A stretch of 7,435 bases of DNA from Methylotenera sp. (GTDB taxonomy: Bacteria > Pseudomonadota > Gammaproteobacteria > Burkholderiales > Methylophilaceae), in contig SXVG01000064.1 of NCBI GenBank assembly GCA_005791685.1, forward strand, positions 1 to 7,435, written 5' to 3'. Numbering within the stretch: the stretch's first letter is position 1; each line of letters opens with the position of its first letter. This document shows, one piece after another, positions 1 through 6,524 of the stretch. The position numbers were made by a program, and so were the translations under genes. The notes below the pieces were generated by a model. The model searched no databases, was not told the origin of the DNA, and was given only the letters and a program-made list of their open reading frames with translations.

Positions 1-1
1 A

Positions 2-910
2 ACAGACCGTCATTTCGGTACGCACTTCTTTGATGCGGCCGGTGGTGGTGACCCAGTGATGTTCCAACATTTATTCTGGTTCTTTGGTCACCCTGAAGTG
101 TACATTTTGTTATTACCAGTATGGGGCTTCATTCCACAAATCTTAGAAACATTCTCACGTAAACCGATGTACGGTTACAAAGCGCAAGTGTATTCATTCT
201 GGGCGATTGGTGGTCTGTCTGTGGTGGTTTGGGCACACCATTTCTTCACCTCAGGTATGCCAGTGCCGGCCTTGCTTTACTTTATGTACAGCACCATGGC
301 CATTTCATTACCCTTAGCCGTGATGTTCTTCTGCTGGATCAAAACCATGTGGAAAGGCTCCATGAGCTTTGAAACACCGATGTTGTTTACCGTGGGTTGG
401 ATCATATTGTTCGGTATCGGGGGTTTGACCGGCTTGGTGTTGGCTGACGTGGCTGCAGATGCGCAATACCACAACAGTTATTTCGTGGTGGCGCATTTCC
501 ACTACACCTTATTTGCTGGCGGTATCATGGGTATCATGGCCGGTGTGTATTTCTGGTTACCAAAAATGACCGGTCATATGTACAACGAAAAACTAGGTAA
601 AGTGCATTTCTGGTTAACGGCGATTTCATTTAACCTAACCTTTATTCCTCAGTTCTTCTTAGGTTTAGCCGGTATGCCACGTCGTATTCCTGACTACGCA
701 TTGCAATTCGCTGAATTCAATATGATTTCATCGGTAGCCGCATTCGTACTTGGTTTGTCACAATTGTTATTCGTTTATAACGTGCTGACTTGCATCAAGG
801 GTGGCAAAAAAGCCACTGACCAAGTGTGGGAAGGCGCGCAAGGCTTGGAGTGGACATTGCCATCACCACCGCCATACCATAGCTTTACCGAGCAACCAAC
901 GGTTAAGTAA
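2..910 (+). CDS. ctaD: Cytochrome c oxidase subunit I, aa3 type (C-terminal 302 residues; 5' end outside window)
   Basis: Catalytic subunit of the inner-membrane aa3-type cytochrome c oxidase, which reduces O2 to water and pumps protons. The reading frame is open from base 2, and the first visible residues (TDRHFGTHFFD) already belong to the family, so the GTG at 56 is an internal Val and not a start. Visible landmarks, numbered from base 2, are HPEVY (CuB His30, D-channel Glu32, cross-linked Tyr34), the CuB pair His79-His80 in WAHH, and HFHY with the haem a3 and haem a ligands His165 and His167. MPRR (Arg227-228) at the haem propionates and the PPPYHSF tail are also present. About 57% of a usual ~530-residue protein is present, covering roughly helices VI-XII. 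Oddities: the K-channel Ser, Thr and Lys are Pro45, Leu105 and Met108, and the Mg-site Asp is Asn158. Identification is very secure; the functional effect of the substitutions is inference. Confidence 0.97.
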   Translation, partial: TDRHFGTHFFDAAGGGDPVMFQHLFWFFGHPEVYILLLPVWGFIPQILETFSRKPMYGYKAQVYSFWAIGGLSVVVWAHHFFTSGMPVPALLYFMYSTMAISLPLAVMFFCWIKTMWKGSMSFETPMLFTVGWIILFGIGGLTGLVLADVAADAQYHNSYFVVAHFHYTLFAGGIMGIMAGVYFWLPKMTGHMYNEKLGKVHFWLTAISFNLTFIPQFFLGLAGMPRRIPDYALQFAEFNMISSVAAFVLGLSQLLFVYNVLTCIKGGKKATDQVWEGAQGLEWTLPSPPPYHSFTEQPTVK

Positions 911-919
911 GCATCACAC

Positions 920-945
920 AACTCGGCTTTTAGTTAAGCCGAGTT
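920..945 (+). terminator. Intra-operon hairpin after ctaD
   Basis: A perfect 10-bp stem (AACTCGGCTT pairing with AAGCCGAGTT) closes a 6-nt loop 9 nt after the ctaD stop. The U-run that follows is short (TTTT, 944-947, partly inside the stem). It could be a partial terminator that lowers ctaG/ctaE expression relative to ctaD, or a 3'-end mRNA stabiliser. The next gene starts only 15 nt downstream and belongs to the same oxidase set, so complete termination here is unlikely. Confidence 0.6.
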
Positions 946-960
946 TTAAATGGAAAGCGT

Positions 961-1074
961 ATGAATAAGTTAGCGGTAGATAAGAAAGTAAGCAATAAAC
1001 GCATTGCCATGGTATTAGGCGCGCTGGCTTTAATTTGTTATGTCGTATCGATGTTTTTGATATGGCAAAACTAG
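961..1074 (+). CDS. 37-residue single-helix membrane protein, probable cytochrome oxidase small assembly protein
   Basis: A very short gene between ctaD and ctaG. It begins MNKLAVDKKVSNKRIAM, a basic N-terminus, followed by one hydrophobic segment (about residues 16-35) and ends WQN. This predicts a single inner-membrane helix with the positive tail in the cytoplasm. A GGAA at 952-955 lies 5 nt before the ATG, so the start has a ribosome-binding site of its own. The stop codon overlaps the ctaG start by 13 nt, which points to translational coupling. From recall, many betaproteobacteria carry a similar tiny membrane protein between ctaD and ctaG, annotated as a cytochrome oxidase small assembly protein. 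The assignment rests on position, size and topology, because no catalytic motif exists to read. A chance frame is unlikely given the start, helix and coupling. Confidence 0.75.
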   Translation: MNKLAVDKKVSNKRIAMVLGALALICYVVSMFLIWQN

Positions 1075-1634
1075 AACAAAGCGAACAGTTATCGCCTAAG
1101 CAGCAACTGGATTTAAAAAACAAGATTTTAGTACGTAAGCTCTTGTGGTTATTATTGGGCTCTTTGTTGTTCGCTTTTGCGCTAGTGCCGATTTATGACG
1201 TGTTATGCGAAATGACCGGCCTAAATGGCAAAACGGAGAATACGACGGCGGTATTGTCGCAAGCTAAAGTGGATGAAACGCGTTGGGTGACGGTGCAATT
1301 TACCACCAACGTGATGCCGGGGTTGGGTTGGAATTTTTACCCAAAACAAAGCAGCATTAAGATGCATCCTGGCCAAATAGAAACGGTGGTTTTTGTGGCA
1401 AAAAATACCACTAACCAAGTGGTGGTTGGACGTGCTATCCCCAGCGTTACACCGGGCATAGCGGCGGCTAACCTTAAAAAGATAGAGTGTTTTTGTTTTG
1501 TGAATCAGGCGCTTAAGCCGGGTGAAGAAAAAGAAATGCCCTTGCGGTTTTTTGTGAGTCCGCAGTTGCCAAAAGAGGTGTCCGACATGACCTTGTCGTA
1601 TGCATTCTTCCCTTCGGTGGATGAGACTAAGTAA
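1062..1634 (+). CDS. ctaG: Cytochrome c oxidase assembly protein CtaG (Cox11 family)
   Basis: Membrane-anchored copper chaperone that delivers copper to the CuB centre of oxidase subunit I; its copper domain faces the periplasm. The 190 residues are typical of the family. They comprise a cytoplasmic N-tail, one transmembrane helix (about 28-48) ending in VPIYDVLCEMTGLNG with conserved Cys49, then a beta-rich domain. That domain carries the copper-binding motif ECFCF (Cys143 and Cys145) and the family segment LKPGEEKEMPLRFFVSP. The ATG at 1062 is preferred: an in-frame TTG at 1035 would add nine residues unlike the family, while MAKLEQ... looks normal. No Shine-Dalgarno precedes 1062, so translation probably depends on coupling to the overlapping 37-codon gene. 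Its place between ctaD and ctaE is the usual one. Identification is secure. Confidence 0.96.
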   Translation: MAKLEQSEQLSPKQQLDLKNKILVRKLLWLLLGSLLFAFALVPIYDVLCEMTGLNGKTENTTAVLSQAKVDETRWVTVQFTTNVMPGLGWNFYPKQSSIKMHPGQIETVVFVAKNTTNQVVVGRAIPSVTPGIAAANLKKIECFCFVNQALKPGEEKEMPLRFFVSPQLPKEVSDMTLSYAFFPSVDETK

Positions 1635-1713
1635 GCAGCAAGTTTGTTGGCAGTTGATGGTGAGGAGATAGCAGCAGTTTTGCTATTTGAATTTAATATA
1701 TAAAAAAATGCAC

Positions 1714-1718
1714 GGGAG
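1714..1718 (+). promoter_or_regulatory. Ribosome-binding site fixing the ctaE start
   Basis: GGGAG lies 7 nt before the ATG at 1726. This supports that start over the in-frame TTG at 1687 or the ATG at 1708, neither of which has a comparable site. The preceding 91-nt gap after ctaG is AT-rich near 1687-1709 but shows no convincing promoter or gene. Confidence 0.7.
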
Positions 1719-1725
1719 TTATTGC

Positions 1726-2631
1726 ATGGCAACACATTCTAACAATCAGTATTACGTACCTCACGGTAGTATTTACCCAGCGATTATATCCGTGGGTTTA
1801 TTGTCTTTGGCCTCTGGTTTTATTTTCAGCGTGGCCACCGATAAAAATGCCGACTTGGCTTATTTGCAAGCGCCCGGTAAATGGATGATGATTTTAGGGG
1901 CCATGCTTATTTTAAGCATGGTGTTCAAATGGATGGGATCGGTCATTACCGAGAGCATCACCGGTCAATTTAAACAGTGGGAAGACAAATCATTCCGTAT
2001 CGGCATGATAGTGTTTATTTGCTCAGAGGTGGCCTTCTTTGCTGCCTTCTTTGGCGCGCTATTTTATATGCGTGTGTTGTCTGTGCCGGAATTAGCCGGC
2101 TATGATTTAGACATCACACCGTATAAAGACTTCTTGGCTGCATGGCCATCAACCGGCCCTGGTGGTTTAACCGTTAACGGTGAATTTAAACCGGGCCCAT
2201 TGCACCCTATGGGCGCATGGGGCTTGCCGGCGATTAACACGGCTTTGTTGTTAACTTCTGGTGCCACCATCACTTGGGCGCATTGGGGCTTGATTAAAAA
2301 CAACCGTAAACAATTGGTCGTCGGTATGGCCCTAACCGTGTTGCTAGGTATTGCCTTCTTGGCTTGCCAAGCAATGGAATACCATGAGGCTTACACCGAA
2401 ATGGGCTTGACCCTAGCTTCGGGTGCTTACGGCGCCAGCTTCTTTATGTTGACCGGTTTCCATGGCTTCCACGTGATGCTAGGCACCATCATGCTGATCG
2501 TGATTTTATTGCGCTGCATGAAAGGCCACTTTAGCCCTGAACACCACTTTGGTTTCGAAGGCGTGGCTTGGTCTTGGCACTTTGTGGACGTGGTTTGGTT
2601 AGGTCTATTCGTGTTCGTATATTGGCTATAA
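1726..2631 (+). CDS. ctaE: Cytochrome c oxidase subunit III
   Basis: Non-catalytic core subunit of the aa3 oxidase that packs against subunit I and sustains turnover and D-channel proton uptake. The 301-residue protein has seven hydrophobic segments at about 16-36, 53-74, 91-116, 169-190, 197-219, 237-264 and 280-301. The helix III motif SEVAFFAAFF carries Glu101, matching the conserved buried Glu of the family. Further signatures are ITWAH in helix IV, FHGFHV in helix VI, HHFGFE and WHFVDVVWL in helix VII. The loop between helices III and IV (about 117-168) is longer than in the mitochondrial protein, as is usual in betaproteobacteria. The second His of the common WAHH is Trp187 here. The gene ends the oxidase cluster and is followed at once by a strong terminator. 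SURF1 and haem A synthesis genes, sometimes found downstream, are absent here. Confidence 0.97.
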   Translation: MATHSNNQYYVPHGSIYPAIISVGLLSLASGFIFSVATDKNADLAYLQAPGKWMMILGAMLILSMVFKWMGSVITESITGQFKQWEDKSFRIGMIVFICSEVAFFAAFFGALFYMRVLSVPELAGYDLDITPYKDFLAAWPSTGPGGLTVNGEFKPGPLHPMGAWGLPAINTALLLTSGATITWAHWGLIKNNRKQLVVGMALTVLLGIAFLACQAMEYHEAYTEMGLTLASGAYGASFFMLTGFHGFHVMLGTIMLIVILLRCMKGHFSPEHHFGFEGVAWSWHFVDVVWLGLFVFVYWL

Positions 2632-2646
2632 GCTTTAGCTAAATAG

Positions 2647-2677
2647 AAAAAGGCGATGCATCTGCATCGCCTTTTTT
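2647..2677 (+). terminator. Intrinsic terminator of the cox operon (possibly bidirectional)
   Basis: A perfect stem AGGCGATGCA (2651-2660) with TGCATCGCCT (2663-2672) is extended by an A-run before it and a T-run after it (T at 2672-2677). The drawn loop is only two bases, so the tip probably opens to a 4-6 nt loop. It starts 15 nt after the ctaE stop. Read on the other strand it also ends in a T-run, so it may back up termination of the convergent polA transcript. Confidence 0.9.
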
Positions 2678-2737
2678 GTTTGTAAAAATAGAACAGCTCA
2701 CCACAGAATAGGCACACAGATTAAACCTTACAGAACA

Positions 2738-2844
2738 TTTTGACGCCGATAAACGCAGATAAACACGGGAAAAACCCTATCGTCACGATAGAGTTTTAAG
2801 GTTTGTTGTTGGGTGGGTTTTATCTGCGTTTATCGGCGTCAAAA
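2738..2844. repeat. 107-bp element with 26-bp perfect terminal inverted repeats
   Basis: The segments 2738-2763 and 2819-2844 are exact reverse complements over 26 bp, separated by 55 bp. Each arm contains GATAAAC twice at a 10-bp period (GATAAACGCAGATAAAC). The middle holds a second, smaller hairpin (2771-2797) and a G/T-rich stretch (2800-2821). No protein is encoded and no clear target-site duplication flanks it. It may be a REP or MITE-like mobile palindrome, or simply an elaborate structure between two convergent genes. From memory, motifs like the arm recur in intergenic DNA of several proteobacteria; I could not check copies elsewhere in this genome. Confidence 0.8.
2771..2797 (-). terminator. 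Nested hairpin, candidate polA terminator
   Basis: CTATCG (2777-2782) pairs with CGATAG (2786-2791) across a 3-nt loop. After one mismatch, five more pairs extend the stem (AAAAC with GTTTT). On the - strand the 3' arm ends in a run of five U, the form of an intrinsic terminator for polA, whose stop lies about 70 nt upstream. On the + strand the U-run is four bases, so it may act in both directions. Confidence 0.55.
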
Positions 2845-2865
2845 GAGATTTTCCGTTAAAAGGTT

Positions 2866-5652
2866 TTAATGTGCGCTTTCCCAGTTTTTACCCACCCCGA
2901 CTTCCACCAGCAAAGGCACGTCTAGACTTGCCACGCCTTGCATGAGCTCGGCGATTTTCACTTTGACTAAATCCAGTTCATGCTCAGGCACTTCCAGCAC
3001 CAGTTCATCGTGCACTTGCATAATCAGTTTGCTTTGCAGTTTGGCTTGGGTTAGCCATGCGTCCACGGCTATCATGGCCAGCTTAATTAAATCCGCTGCT
3101 GTGCCTTGCATGGGCGCGTTAATGGCGGCACGTTCGGCGCCAGCACGGCGCATACCATTGGCGCTGTTTATTTCTGGCACCCACAGGCGTCGACCAAAAT
3201 AGGTCTCGACATAACCGCGTTGCTTGGCCATGTCGCGCGTGCTTTGCATGTAATCGCGTACCCCAGGATAGCGTGCAAAATAGCGTTCGATATAGCTTTG
3301 TGCAGAAGCGCGGTCTATGTTGAGGTTTTGCGCCAAGCCAAACGCACTCATGCCATAAATTAAGCCGAAGTTAATCACCTTGGCATAGCGGCGTTGCTCG
3401 CTGTCAACTGCGGCCAGTGCCACGCCAAAAATCTCGGCGGCGGTATGGCGGTGTATGTCTTCGTTATTGGCAAAGGCCTTTAGCATGCCGGTATCTTGTG
3501 ATAAATGCGCCATGATGCGTAATTCGATTTGCGAGTAATCGGCTGACACAATCACGCTGCCTGCTGGCGCAATAAACGCTTCGCGTATGCGCCGCCCTTC
3601 GGCTGAGCGCACGGGTATGTTTTGCAAGTTGGGGTCGGAGCTGGCTAAGCGGCCAGTGATGGCCACCGCTTGGTTGTAGCTGGTGTGCACGCGGCCGGTG
3701 CTGGCATTAATCATGCGCGGCAATTTGTCGGTGTAGGTGGATTTTAATTTAGCCAAGCCACGGTATTCCAACAGCACCTTGGGCAGGGGGTGATCCAAAG
3801 CCAATTCTTGCAACACGTCTTCGTCGGTGGACGGTGCCCCAGACGGCGTTTTTTTAGTCGGTTTGATGGCCAATTTATCAAACAGAATTTCTTGCAATTG
3901 TTTGGGTGAGGCCAAGTTGAACGGTTGGCCAGCCAGTTCGTAAGCTTGGTTTTCCAAGGCAATTAACTTGGTCCCTATTTCATTGCTTTGACTGGCTAAC
4001 ATGGCCCGGTCTATGAGCACGCCATTACGTTCTATGTTAAATAATACCTGCGAGCTGGGCATTTCAATGTGCCGGTAGATATAGTCCAGCTTGCTGTCTG
4101 CAGCAATTTGTGGGTACATTGCTTGGTGCAGTTGCAAGGTGATGTCGGCGTCTTCTGCCGCGTACTCGGCCGCGGTTTCCACCGTTACCTGGTTAAAGCT
4201 GACCTGTTTTGCCCCTTTGCCGGCGACCTCTTCAAAGGATATCGGTTTTAAGCCCAAATGCCGCTCGCTTAAGGCGTCCATGCCATGGCTTTTGTGCGAT
4301 TCGAATACGTAGGATTGCAATAGGGTGTCGTGGGCTATGCCATGCATGGCGATGCCATGGTTGGCTAACACGTGCTGGTCGTATTTGAGATTTTGCCCCA
4401 CTTTTTTGATGGCTGGGTTTTCTAAAATGGGCTTAATCTTCGCCAAGCACTCGGCAAAATTGAGTTGCAGCGGCGCGTCAAAATAATCGTGCATCAAGGG
4501 TAAGTAGGCCGCGCTACCCGCTTCCACGCTAAACGACAAACCAACAATTTTAGCGGTCATGGGGTCTAGCGAGGTGGTCTCGCTATCAAAGCACAGCAGC
4601 TCGGCGGTTTGCATTTTAGCCAGCCAAGCGTCTAGCTGCGTCATGCTTAGTAGGGTTTCGTATTGGCGGCTAGTATTGGCTGGCTGCTGCACCACGGCAA
4701 ACATGTCGACCGTGGCGCTGCTAGGCGTTGGGCTGTTAGCAAGCGGGCTGCTGGTTTTGGCGGTGCTAGCGCTTGCTTGCTGTTCGCCCATGTTGTCCAA
4801 TTCACGGCGCCAGCTTTTAAATTCGAAGCGTTCAAATAACTCGGCCAATTTCACTTTGTCCATGCTTTGTGGGGCTAAATCGCTTAAGCTTTCTTGGATG
4901 CCGACATCACAACGTATGGTGATGAGCTCGCGTGCAGTGGGCAACCACGGCAAGGCTTTGCGTAAATTCTCGCCGACCACCCCGCTTATTTTGTCGGCAT
5001 GGGCGACGATGTTATCCAAGCTGCCGTATTCCAGTAGCCATTTAAGCGCTGTTTTTGGGCCGACCTTTTCCACACCAGGCACGTTGTCTGAGGTGTCGCC
5101 TACCAACACCAAATAGTCGATGATTAAGCGTGGTGGGATGCCAAATTTCTTTTCCACGCCGGCGATGTCCAGCACGTCATCGACCCGCCTAAAGGCATCG
5201 CGCATGGTGTTGACCACGGTAATGTGTTCGTTGACCAATTGCGTAATGTCTTTATCGCCGGTAGAGATAATGACCTTGACGCCTTCCCGTTCGGCTTGTT
5301 TGGCCAGCGCGCCTATCACGTCGTCCGCTTCGACTCCGCTTTCCATAATCAATGGCCAGCCCATGGCTTTAATCGCGGCGTGTAGGGGCTCTATTTGGGC
5401 TCTAAGCGCGTCCGGCATGGCGGCGCGATTGGCTTTGTACTCGGGGTAAATGTCATCGCGAAAAGTTTTGCCTTTTGCATCAAAAACACACGCGCTATAA
5501 TCCGAAGGGTAATCTTTATGTAACCGGCGCAACATATTCAGTACGCCTTGGATGGCCCCGGTCGGCTCATTTTGACTATTTCTTAAGTCAGGCATAGCGT
5601 GAAAGGCCCGATACAGGTAGGATGAGCCATCAACCAATAACAATGTTTTCAT
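2866..5652 (-). CDS. polA: DNA polymerase I
   Basis: Replaces RNA primers on Okazaki fragments and fills repair gaps in the cytoplasm. The 928 residues match the E. coli enzyme in length. Residues 1-290 are the 5'-nuclease domain, with acidic sites at Asp8, Asp58, Glu108/Asp110/Asp111, Asp133/Asp135 and Asp186/Asp189. A low-complexity Ala/Ser/Thr/Pro linker spans about 290-325. The 3'-5' proofreading domain (about 330-520) keeps Asp356 and Glu358 (FDSET), Asp425 (LKYD) and Tyr497/Asp501 (YAAED). The polymerase domain (about 540-928) has motif A Asp705, motif B Arg754/Lys758/Phe762/Tyr766 and motif C His881-Asp882. Phe762 is the form that discriminates against dideoxynucleotides. Proofreading is therefore predicted to be active, unlike in Taq polymerase. 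The ATG at 5652 gives the expected N-terminus MKTLLLVDGSSYLYRA. It converges on the cox operon and diverges from the LOG gene with 37 bp between starts; I see no convincing promoter there. Confidence 0.98.
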   Translation of the reverse strand: MKTLLLVDGSSYLYRAFHAMPDLRNSQNEPTGAIQGVLNMLRRLHKDYPSDYSACVFDAKGKTFRDDIYPEYKANRAAMPDALRAQIEPLHAAIKAMGWPLIMESGVEADDVIGALAKQAEREGVKVIISTGDKDITQLVNEHITVVNTMRDAFRRVDDVLDIAGVEKKFGIPPRLIIDYLVLVGDTSDNVPGVEKVGPKTALKWLLEYGSLDNIVAHADKISGVVGENLRKALPWLPTARELITIRCDVGIQESLSDLAPQSMDKVKLAELFERFEFKSWRRELDNMGEQQASASTAKTSSPLANSPTPSSATVDMFAVVQQPANTSRQYETLLSMTQLDAWLAKMQTAELLCFDSETTSLDPMTAKIVGLSFSVEAGSAAYLPLMHDYFDAPLQLNFAECLAKIKPILENPAIKKVGQNLKYDQHVLANHGIAMHGIAHDTLLQSYVFESHKSHGMDALSERHLGLKPISFEEVAGKGAKQVSFNQVTVETAAEYAAEDADITLQLHQAMYPQIAADSKLDYIYRHIEMPSSQVLFNIERNGVLIDRAMLASQSNEIGTKLIALENQAYELAGQPFNLASPKQLQEILFDKLAIKPTKKTPSGAPSTDEDVLQELALDHPLPKVLLEYRGLAKLKSTYTDKLPRMINASTGRVHTSYNQAVAITGRLASSDPNLQNIPVRSAEGRRIREAFIAPAGSVIVSADYSQIELRIMAHLSQDTGMLKAFANNEDIHRHTAAEIFGVALAAVDSEQRRYAKVINFGLIYGMSAFGLAQNLNIDRASAQSYIERYFARYPGVRDYMQSTRDMAKQRGYVETYFGRRLWVPEINSANGMRRAGAERAAINAPMQGTAADLIKLAMIAVDAWLTQAKLQSKLIMQVHDELVLEVPEHELDLVKVKIAELMQGVASLDVPLLVEVGVGKNWESAH

Positions 5653-5677
5653 AGAGTCGTGCTTTCAATCATTACTT

Positions 5678-5683
5678 AGGTGG
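5678..5683 (+). promoter_or_regulatory. Ribosome-binding site of the LOG-family gene
   Basis: AGGTGG sits 6 nt before the ATG at 5690 and supports that start. It lies in the 37-bp gap between the divergent polA and LOG-family starts, so the promoter of each gene must overlap this gap or reach into the other gene's coding sequence. Confidence 0.65.
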
Positions 5684-5689
5684 CAGAAC

Positions 5690-6427
5690 ATGAGTGTTAC
5701 AAAAAAATCGCAAAAGGTGCCCAAAATAACCGACCCGGATGTGCAGGGCATGCATCAAACTGGACAAGAGTCTTGGCGTGCGTTTGAGATTATGTCAGAG
5801 TTTGTTGAAGCTACCGAGCGACTTAAAGAAATTACCCCCGCCGTTTCTATTTTTGGTAGCGCCCGCACCCCCGTTGACCACCCGTATTATAAGCTAACAG
5901 AAGAAGTGGCTAGACTGTTAAGTGATTCGGGTTTTAGCGTCATCTCCGGTGGTGGGCCTGGTATTATGGAAGCGGCCAATAAGGGGGCGTATCCTGGCAC
6001 ATCGCCTAGCGTGGGTTTAAACATTGAGTTGCCGCATGAACAAACCCGCAATCCTTACCAAGACATCAGCCAAAACTTCAAACATTTTTTTATGCGTAAA
6101 GTGATGTTTGTAAAATACGCCAGTGCTTACGTGGTCATGCCGGGTGGCTTTGGCACCTTAGACGAAGTGATGGAAGCGGTGACCTTGGTGCAAACCGGCA
6201 AAACCATCAAGATACCGATTATTTTGGTCTGTGAACCTTTTTGGCGTGGCTTGGTGGATTGGCTTAAAACCACCTTGGTCAACGAACAAATGATTTCTGC
6301 CGAAGACCTCGATTTAATTCAAGTGATAGATGAGCCGGCCAAAATTGTGGCTGCCATCTTCAAGCATTACGAAGCGCGGGGCTTTAAATTGTCGGCCGAA
6401 GAAGAGCGCGTCCAGCTTTATTTATAA
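5690..6427 (+). CDS. LOG-family Rossmann-fold protein, probable nucleoside 5'-monophosphate phosphoribohydrolase
   Basis: The family (TIGR00730/lysine-decarboxylase-like fold) splits the N-glycosidic bond of nucleoside 5'-monophosphates. In plants this releases active cytokinin; in bacteria it also serves purine nucleotide turnover. The 245-residue protein starts with a 50-residue extension rich in charged and polar residues. The Rossmann core follows with SIFGSAR (53-59), SGGGPGIMEAA (86-96), MRK (135-137) and the signature PGGFGTLDE (151-159). Arg136 and Glu159 correspond to the catalytic pair of LOG enzymes. At 245 residues it is longer than minimal LOGs (about 190-200) because of the N-terminal extension, and much shorter than PpnN. 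There is no lysine decarboxylase activity to expect despite old annotations. Which nucleotide it uses cannot be read from sequence. No terminator is evident between it and the next gene 97 nt downstream. Confidence 0.93.
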   Translation: MSVTKKSQKVPKITDPDVQGMHQTGQESWRAFEIMSEFVEATERLKEITPAVSIFGSARTPVDHPYYKLTEEVARLLSDSGFSVISGGGPGIMEAANKGAYPGTSPSVGLNIELPHEQTRNPYQDISQNFKHFFMRKVMFVKYASAYVVMPGGFGTLDEVMEAVTLVQTGKTIKIPIILVCEPFWRGLVDWLKTTLVNEQMISAEDLDLIQVIDEPAKIVAAIFKHYEARGFKLSAEEERVQLYL

Positions 6428-6471
6428 GCCTTTATTTGCAATCTATGTAAGACTAGGCGCAGGTAATTTGT

Positions 6472-6477
6472 TAAAAT
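6472..6477 (+). promoter_or_regulatory. Weak candidate -10 element upstream of the DUF2782 gene
   Basis: TAAAAT in an AT-rich stretch fits a sigma70 -10 box. The best -35 at 17 bp, AAGACT (6449-6454), shares only three bases with TTGACA. The gene could instead be read through from the LOG gene, since no terminator separates them. Low confidence. Confidence 0.25.
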
Positions 6478-6524
6478 AAAACCGTTGCAATCGATACCAG
6501 ACAAAAAGAGAGCGAGTGGCAGTG

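Noticed and set aside
56..58. GTG as a start codon for the cytochrome oxidase frame
   Set aside because: Conserved subunit I sequence continues upstream in the same frame to base 2, so this is an internal Val of a gene cut by the window edge.
1035..1061. TTG start giving nine extra residues to CtaG
   Set aside because: No Shine-Dalgarno, extra residues unlike the family, and the ATG at 1062 gives a normal N-terminus.
1687..1725. Upstream TTG/ATG starts for CtaE
   Set aside because: The GGGAG at 1714-1718 is well placed for ATG 1726, and the added residues do not resemble subunit III.
1635..1725. Possible DUF2970-type small gene between ctaG and ctaE, as in some relatives
   Set aside because: No frame in this 91-nt gap encodes a plausible helix or family sequence; the gap is simply non-coding here.
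2427..2717. 96-codon open frame on the - strand across the end of ctaE and its terminator
   Set aside because: It is antisense to conserved subunit III motifs, runs through the terminator palindrome, and has no recognisable domain.
2738..2844. CRISPR repeat or tRNA-like structure
   Set aside because: There are only two arms and they are inverted, with no spacer series; the fold lacks tRNA arms and conserved tRNA bases.
4559..5116. 185-codon open frame on the + strand inside polA
   Set aside because: It lies antisense to conserved polA 5'-nuclease, linker and proofreading-domain sequence, has a Ser/Leu/Ala-rich composition typical of a shadow frame, and shows no family motif.
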